Source of the DNA: Rikenellaceae bacterium
GTDB lineage: Bacteria; Bacteroidota; Bacteroidia; Bacteroidales; Rikenellaceae
DNA length: 64,000 nucleotides
Reading direction: 5' to 3'
NCBI GenBank assembly: GCA_015059905.1
Contig: SUZN01000001.1
Span: 407,212 to 471,211, forward strand
The notes below the pieces were generated by a model. It saw nothing but the letters and a program-made list of their open reading frames with translations, ran no database searches and was not told the DNA's origin. Made by a program: the position numbers and the translations under genes. This document shows positions 60,126 to 64,000 of the stretch, piece by piece. Each line of letters opens with the position of its first letter. Within the stretch, counting starts at the first letter, position 1.

Positions 60126-60628
60126 TTGATAGGCTTATTTAGGTACCCGACTGCAAGACCTACTATGTAGCAATAAAGGTGTATCCAGCCGTTCACATTA
60201 GGGATAATAAAACCAATGGCGATGTAAAACGCTAACCACGAGTGGTAATATACTTTGCGTTGCACCATAAATGCAATGTAGCCCATAAGAGCATAACATA
60301 CGCCTGATAGTCCGATAGTGGGGATTGAAAAGCAGTCGTTTGGAAATATGCTGTGCAATGTATCTATGGGGAATAGTGTTGCCACCGCAAATGCCGTAAG
60401 CAAAGTCCATAAAGACACATCAAACTTAAAAACCACACACAGCAAGCACCATATATTCATTAAAGCGTGAAGGAATGATGCGTGAGCAAAATGATACAAC
60501 AATCTATGATGCCACGGTGCGCCAGCATACAATCCGACATTTGAGGCATCGACATCAAGTAGATATATAATAAAGACTACCGCTGACAGTGCAAGCGTTG
60601 CAATCTTTGCATTCTTCTCTCGTACCAT
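60119..60628 (-). CDS. Phage-encoded rhomboid-like intramembrane protease
   Basis: 169-residue polytopic membrane protein, six hydrophobic segments. It matches GlpG-type rhomboids at H-x4-H-x3-N (His49, His54, Asn58 in HASFLHALMN) and at the nucleophile GLSGVCYALMGY (Ser108). In the last helix the usual A-H-x-x-G-L-A-V-G reads CYIVGLAVG, so Tyr154 stands where the catalytic His is expected, while His150 lies one helical turn earlier. It may therefore be an active variant or a pseudoprotease. It overlaps the upstream 151-residue gene by 52 bases and the terminase gene by 7 bases. Its role is unknown; a link to capsid-protein processing is proposed in the findings. Confidence 0.78.
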   Translation of the reverse strand: MVREKNAKIATLALSAVVFIIYLLDVDASNVGLYAGAPWHHRLLYHFAHASFLHALMNIWCLLCVVFKFDVSLWTLLTAFAVATLFPIDTLHSIFPNDCFSIPTIGLSGVCYALMGYIAFMVQRKVYYHSWLAFYIAIGFIIPNVNGWIHLYCYIVGLAVGYLNKPIKC

Positions 60629-61032
60629 CGTTTTTTAGTTCTATGAATAATAACCTTTGCAGAGCCAGCAGTTAAGTAGAATTTAGGAGCAGGTTCCAAT
60701 ACCACCTGACAAGTAAGTTCGTAAATAGACCTCGTTGGATATTTTTCTTTGAGTTCTACAACACGACGATATATTTCATAAAACATCTCTTTGCGTGTGG
60801 AGTATGACATCGAAGTCAGTCTATTGCCACGCATCATACTTGATACTACTATTGCAGCTCTTTCGGCACTTACCCAAAAACGCTTTGACGGCTTATTGAC
60901 AATGCGGCTGAATACTTGCGGCAATACTATATTATCGCAAGACTCGATTTCTTCTATGTACGCACGCATAAGGTCATTATTTCGCTCTTCTGCGTACTCG
61001 CATTTGCAACCGCGATGTTTCATAACTTTCAA
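60577..61032 (-). CDS. Internally duplicated small phage protein, possible small terminase
   Basis: 151 residues. After a CKCEYAEERN start come two copies of a unit of about 50 residues: residues 20-70 (ends PSKRFWVSAERAAIVV) and 82-134 (ends APKFYLTAGSAKVII). Each has a helix with R-x-Y/V-x-E, a hydrophobic stretch and a K-x-F-[WY]-[VL]-[ST] block, which looks like two helix-turn-helix-like elements. It is the first gene of the minus-strand packaging block and so may be the small terminase or its partner. Function not proven. Confidence 0.65.
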   Translation of the reverse strand: MKVMKHRGCKCEYAEERNNDLMRAYIEEIESCDNIVLPQVFSRIVNKPSKRFWVSAERAAIVVSSMMRGNRLTSMSYSTRKEMFYEIYRRVVELKEKYPTRSIYELTCQVVLEPAPKFYLTAGSAKVIIHRTKKRWYERRMQRLQRLHCQR

Positions 61033-61091
61033 TAAATGAGCAAGTAACTCTTCTGTAAATTTATGAATTACGCGAGTTAATAAATAAAAGA

Positions 61092-61119
61092 TTGGAGCAG
61101 TTTTTAACGCCTATATTTG
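61092..61119 (+). promoter_or_regulatory. Promoter of the scaffold-capsid operon
   Basis: TTG at 61092-61094, 17 bases, then TATATTTG at 61112-61119. A host-type promoter, 31 bases before the scaffold start. Confidence 0.72.
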
Positions 61120-61150
61120 CCAATAAAGAAATTCTAAAAACTATCGCAGA

Positions 61151-61945
61151 ATGGAAAAGACTGATAACAACCCCGTTAAAACAAAACGCGATTTAGCGTT
61201 GGAGAGAATGAAGGGAAAATATCCCGATAAAGTTTTTGAGGACGACGATGCGCTTTTCGGTCAAATCAACGATGATTACGATGATTACGACAAGCAACTT
61301 GCAGAGTATAAGGAGCGAGAGCGCACTTTCTCCGATATGTTTACAGCCGACCCTCGTGCCGCATCTTTCTTGATGAACTGGCGCAATGGTGAAGACCCTA
61401 CAATCGGTCTTATTCGTCAGTTCGGCACAGAGATTAAAGAGGCTATTGACGACCCTGAACGCCAAGAGGAGATTGCAGCTGCTCAAAAGGAATTTGTTGA
61501 GCGTGTTGCAAAGGAGAAGGAGTATGAGGAGGCATACCAAACTAATCTCGCCGCATCGCTTTCTTATCTCGAAGAGATGCAGGAGAAACAGGGCGTGAGC
61601 GATGATGAGATAGACAAGATTATGCAGTTCATCATTACTATTGTACGCGATGGTGTGATGGGTAAGTTTGCTCCTGAAACAATTGAGATGGCACGCAAAG
61701 CACTAAACCACGATGCCGATGTTGCACAAGCATCGCACGAGGGCGAGGTTAAGGGACGCAACACCAAGATTGAGGAGAAACTGCGCAAGAAGAAAAGCGG
61801 AGATGGCACTGCATCGCTTGACGGCAAGAGCAGTAAGCCTAAACATCAAAGCGCACCTTCCCTCGGTGTTCTTGACCAGTTGGGCGACAACAACAAGACT
61901 ATTTGGGAGCGTGGTAACGAGAAGCGCATTAAAGCAAGCAATTAA
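61151..61945 (+). CDS. Capsid scaffolding protein
   Basis: 264 residues with the classic scaffold profile: no globular core, a very acidic N-terminal half (for example FEDDDALFGQINDDYDDYDK), a long charged helix (about residues 100-170) and a basic, Lys-rich C-terminus (KLRKKKSGDG). It lies directly before the major capsid gene (31 bases), the usual position. Confidence 0.8.
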   Translation: MEKTDNNPVKTKRDLALERMKGKYPDKVFEDDDALFGQINDDYDDYDKQLAEYKERERTFSDMFTADPRAASFLMNWRNGEDPTIGLIRQFGTEIKEAIDDPERQEEIAAAQKEFVERVAKEKEYEEAYQTNLAASLSYLEEMQEKQGVSDDEIDKIMQFIITIVRDGVMGKFAPETIEMARKALNHDADVAQASHEGEVKGRNTKIEEKLRKKKSGDGTASLDGKSSKPKHQSAPSLGVLDQLGDNNKTIWERGNEKRIKASN

Positions 61946-61976
61946 CATAAAGTCAAACCAAAAAAAAGAGTAAACT

Positions 61977-63410
61977 ATGAAGAAGTTGAAGAATGCATCT
62001 TTTAAGATGTTGGGCTTAATGCTCACGCTCCTTGCAATTGTATTTGGAGCAACTTCGGGTGTGATGATGGCTAACGCCTCTGAACTGCCTGATGCTGGTA
62101 AGACCGCCGCTGGCGCAAGTGTTGGCGATGGTGCAGGCAACGATGGTATCGCAACCGAGTCGGCTGGTCGTGAGAACGGCGACCCCGAATTTTACACAAA
62201 GGACATTGACCAGCGCATTACCAAGATTAGACCTATGGCAACGCCTGTCGACCAGATTAGCCGACACGCAAAGGCGCAACATAGCGACTCTTTCGAGGTT
62301 AAGTATTACAGCGTGGGTACCCGTCCTATTTCGTGCAAGACCACTGGCGATATTTCCGCACAGGCATCGGGCGCAAGTGTTGCATTGGAGGTCGATGACC
62401 CTAATATGTTCACGCTTGATGATACCATTCGTGTTGTAGGTGTTAAGGGTAAGTATGACGAGAAGGGCAACGCTTACGATGCAGATGATGAGAATGCTCC
62501 TGACCTCGTATTGTGTGTATGCGGACGAAACGACAGCACCTCAATGCCTACTGTCTATGCTGTAAATGGCAACTTGGACAGCAAGAAACAGGCAATTTGG
62601 CTTCCTGCTATCCCTGCTGGTACCACATTGGTGCGTATGGGTAAGGCGTGCGGTGAGTTGGATGTACAGACTGGTCGTTTTAATAACATTCCTACCGCTG
62701 AAATCCAGTACTGCCAAAACTTTATGATTCAGGTTGAGCAGTCCACTTTCGACAAGATTGCCGCAAAAGAGGTTGATTGGTCGTTCAGCGATATTGAGGA
62801 GGACGGCATCTACGATATGCGACTCTCGCAGGAGAACACCTACTTGTTTGGAGTGAAGAATAAGATTTACCACACCACAAAGAATGGTATGGCAACTTGG
62901 TTCACTGGCGGTATTTGGTATATGGCTGGTAAGGACATCGAGGTTGGCGACTGGGATGCAGAGAAGAAGTGTGCCGTTATCTCGGACGAGAACCTTGTTG
63001 ATATTACCAAAGACCTCTTTGTTGGTACGGGTATCGGTAATAAGCGCAAGATTATGTTCTGTGGTTCGGATATGCTCTCGGCATTCTCGAAGATTAAGTC
63101 TGAGAAATTCCGCTTGAAGGACACCGTAGAGGTTTGGAACTTGAAGTTCAAGAGCTGGGATACCGACTTTGGCGAGGTTCTTACTATCCACCACGAGTTG
63201 TTCGATGCTAATGGAATGTCTGATTGCGGTTTCGCAATGGACCCTGAGTATCTTACCAAGAAGACACACCTCTCGTGGAGCCGTAATATCCTCGATTTGA
63301 AGAAGGCAGGTGTACGCAATACCGATGCCGTAGTTATTCAGGAGGTTGCTTGCTTGTACCTCCGCTACGCAAAGGCACACGCTCGTATGCGACTCGCCAA
63401 GGCAGCATAA
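61977..63410 (+). CDS. Major capsid protein with a signal-peptide-like N-terminus
   Basis: 477 residues. Its position after a scaffold gene and its size support a HK97-fold major capsid protein of a podovirus-like phage; the region from about residue 75 (DIDQRITKIRPMATPVDQIS) to the end is a mixed alpha/beta protein. The first 34 residues are unusual: MKKLKNASFK, then a hydrophobic core, ending ANASE, with a signal-peptidase-like AxA site at residues 32-34. Residues 35-70 form a Gly/Ala-rich, disordered stretch. It is unclear whether the N-terminus is cut off, keeps the protein on the membrane, or acts as an internal scaffold (delta) segment. Confidence 0.8.
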   Translation: MKKLKNASFKMLGLMLTLLAIVFGATSGVMMANASELPDAGKTAAGASVGDGAGNDGIATESAGRENGDPEFYTKDIDQRITKIRPMATPVDQISRHAKAQHSDSFEVKYYSVGTRPISCKTTGDISAQASGASVALEVDDPNMFTLDDTIRVVGVKGKYDEKGNAYDADDENAPDLVLCVCGRNDSTSMPTVYAVNGNLDSKKQAIWLPAIPAGTTLVRMGKACGELDVQTGRFNNIPTAEIQYCQNFMIQVEQSTFDKIAAKEVDWSFSDIEEDGIYDMRLSQENTYLFGVKNKIYHTTKNGMATWFTGGIWYMAGKDIEVGDWDAEKKCAVISDENLVDITKDLFVGTGIGNKRKIMFCGSDMLSAFSKIKSEKFRLKDTVEVWNLKFKSWDTDFGEVLTIHHELFDANGMSDCGFAMDPEYLTKKTHLSWSRNILDLKKAGVRNTDAVVIQEVACLYLRYAKAHARMRLAKAA

Positions 63411-63494
63411 TCGGATAACAGACCACCTATTCCTATTGAGCATTGCACCTTTTCACACACCTCCTTTTGATGTGATGTTCATAGGTTATCCGTA

Positions 63495-63525
63495 GGGGGC
63501 GGGCAAAACGCCTGCCCCCATTTTT
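63495..63525 (+). terminator. Terminator after the capsid gene
   Basis: A 10-base G/C-rich stem (63495-63504 with 63510-63519, one G-T pair), 5-base loop and a run of five T. It should limit transcription into the next gene and so keep capsid mRNA high. An 8-base inverted repeat (CGGATAAC at 63412-63419 and GTTATCCG at 63486-63493) flanks the upstream part. Confidence 0.88.
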
Positions 63526-63552
63526 ATAGAACAAATTAAAAATACCAATAAT

Positions 63553-64000
63553 ATGGCAAAGAAAAAATACATCGCAAAATCGCACATCAGCCTCTCGGTA
63601 AGAGTTTCCGATAAGGCAAGCGCGCACATCACATTCTCTGCGCTGACTGGTGGTGGTAGTGTCTTTTACACAGATGACGAGAACCTGCAACAGGCTCTTG
63701 AAAAGCACCACAAATTCGGCAAACTCTTTAAGGAGGATAAGACTTTTACAGAACAGACCGCTGTCAAGAAGGCAAAGGCTGCTACACCTGTGAAAGTAGA
63801 GGCTACCACAAAGCCTGCTACGCCCCCTAACCCTACCGAGGACAACAATGCCGAGGACAACAATGCCGAGGATAAGAAGGCGGACGACAACACTCCTATC
63901 AATCCTACGGAGAGTGATATGGACGACTCTAATGCCGAGGAGGATAACACCACCGAGGCAGAGGGTAATGTTACAAAGATTACCATCACTTGCTTGGACG
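63553..64000 (+). CDS. Phage structural protein, partial (runs off the window)
   Basis: ATG 63553; 149 residues are visible with no stop before the end. An N-terminal beta-rich domain (about residues 1-65, with HISLSVRVSDKASAHITF) is followed by a basic stretch and a Pro/Thr/Asp/Glu/Asn-rich acidic linker that repeats NAEDN, and then a new domain starts with KITITCLD. It may be a head-completion or decoration protein, judged by its place just after the capsid gene. I cannot name the family. Confidence 0.65.
   Translation, partial: MAKKKYIAKSHISLSVRVSDKASAHITFSALTGGGSVFYTDDENLQQALEKHHKFGKLFKEDKTFTEQTAVKKAKAATPVKVEATTKPATPPNPTEDNNAEDNNAEDKKADDNTPINPTESDMDDSNAEEDNTTEAEGNVTKITITCLD

Larger units (their letters stand above)
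35340..64000 (+). mobile_element. Left part of a temperate podovirus-like prophage, right end outside window
   Basis: From the integrase onward, all recognised genes are phage genes: integrase, putative small terminase, ejection proteins, giant polyvalent protein, portal, large terminase, scaffold and major capsid. Codon use is more A/T-rich than in the host part. The left border lies between the ppdK terminator and the integrase start, about 35340-35460; the exact attachment site cannot be named without the right junction. No tRNA is present at the border. Tail, lysis and repressor genes are not in the window. Confidence 0.9.

Noticed and set aside
62541..63443. Open frame of 300 codons on the minus strand over the capsid gene
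   Set aside because: Antisense shadow with no recognisable domain and no promoter.

Overview
The window comes from a member of the Bacteroidales, probably a gut commensal. Genes carry promoters of the Bacteroidetes type (TAnnTTTG at -7, TTG or TTTG about 17-20 bases upstream) instead of the E. coli type. The gene set also fits: a fimbrillin-like lipoprotein with a short companion peptide, a GH130 glycosidase, a sufBCDS operon, pyruvate phosphate dikinase, DoxX, an RND efflux set led by a lipoprotein, and a tyrosine integrase of the Bacteroidetes type. The genus cannot be fixed from the sequence; a Rikenellaceae-like organism is a guess.

Bases 1-35340 are host chromosome. In order: a secreted esterase and a GH130 enzyme (80-2177); a lipid acyltransferase (2204-3010, minus); a membrane acetyltransferase (3182-4291); sufB-sufC-sufD-sufS with tmk and a DoxX protein (4365-10461); an efflux operon of adaptor, RND pump and TolC-like channel (10529-15858); a secreted protein of unknown role and an OsmC protein (minus); a TPR protein with an outer-membrane barrel (17481-22153); herA and rpiB (minus); a DUF454 membrane protein; a repeat-rich gene-free stretch (24700-25097); a leucine-rich-repeat lipoprotein; aroB and typA, divergently transcribed; a 39-residue peptide and fimbrillin; mnmA; a degenerate EEP-fold protein; and ppdK with its terminator.

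From about 35340 to the end lies the left part of a prophage; its right end is outside the window. The integrase sits next to ppdK. It is followed by a small terminase-like protein on the minus strand, then two small virion or ejection proteins and a single 5471-residue polyvalent protein. That protein carries kinase, pyrophosphatase-like, DNA methylase, SNF2 helicase, zincin protease and ADP-ribosyltransferase-like domains plus a hydrophobic C-terminal domain. A portal follows. The packaging block (a duplicated 151-residue protein, a rhomboid-like membrane protein, the large terminase and a 105-residue protein) is on the minus strand. Scaffold, major capsid and a partial structural gene return to the plus strand. 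The order suggests a podovirus-like temperate phage that ejects a giant enzyme with its DNA.

The most striking points are: (1) the giant polyvalent protein itself; (2) three small, coding-like ORFs nested in the +1 frame of that gene, all over linker-like segments; (3) a major capsid protein that starts with a signal-peptide-like membrane segment, in a phage that also encodes a rhomboid-like intramembrane protease, so membrane-linked capsid maturation is worth testing; and (4) a rhomboid whose catalytic His appears shifted by one helical turn.

No tRNA, rRNA, CRISPR array or recognisable riboswitch was seen. Bases 1-79 hold no assignable gene; they may include the tail of an upstream gene.
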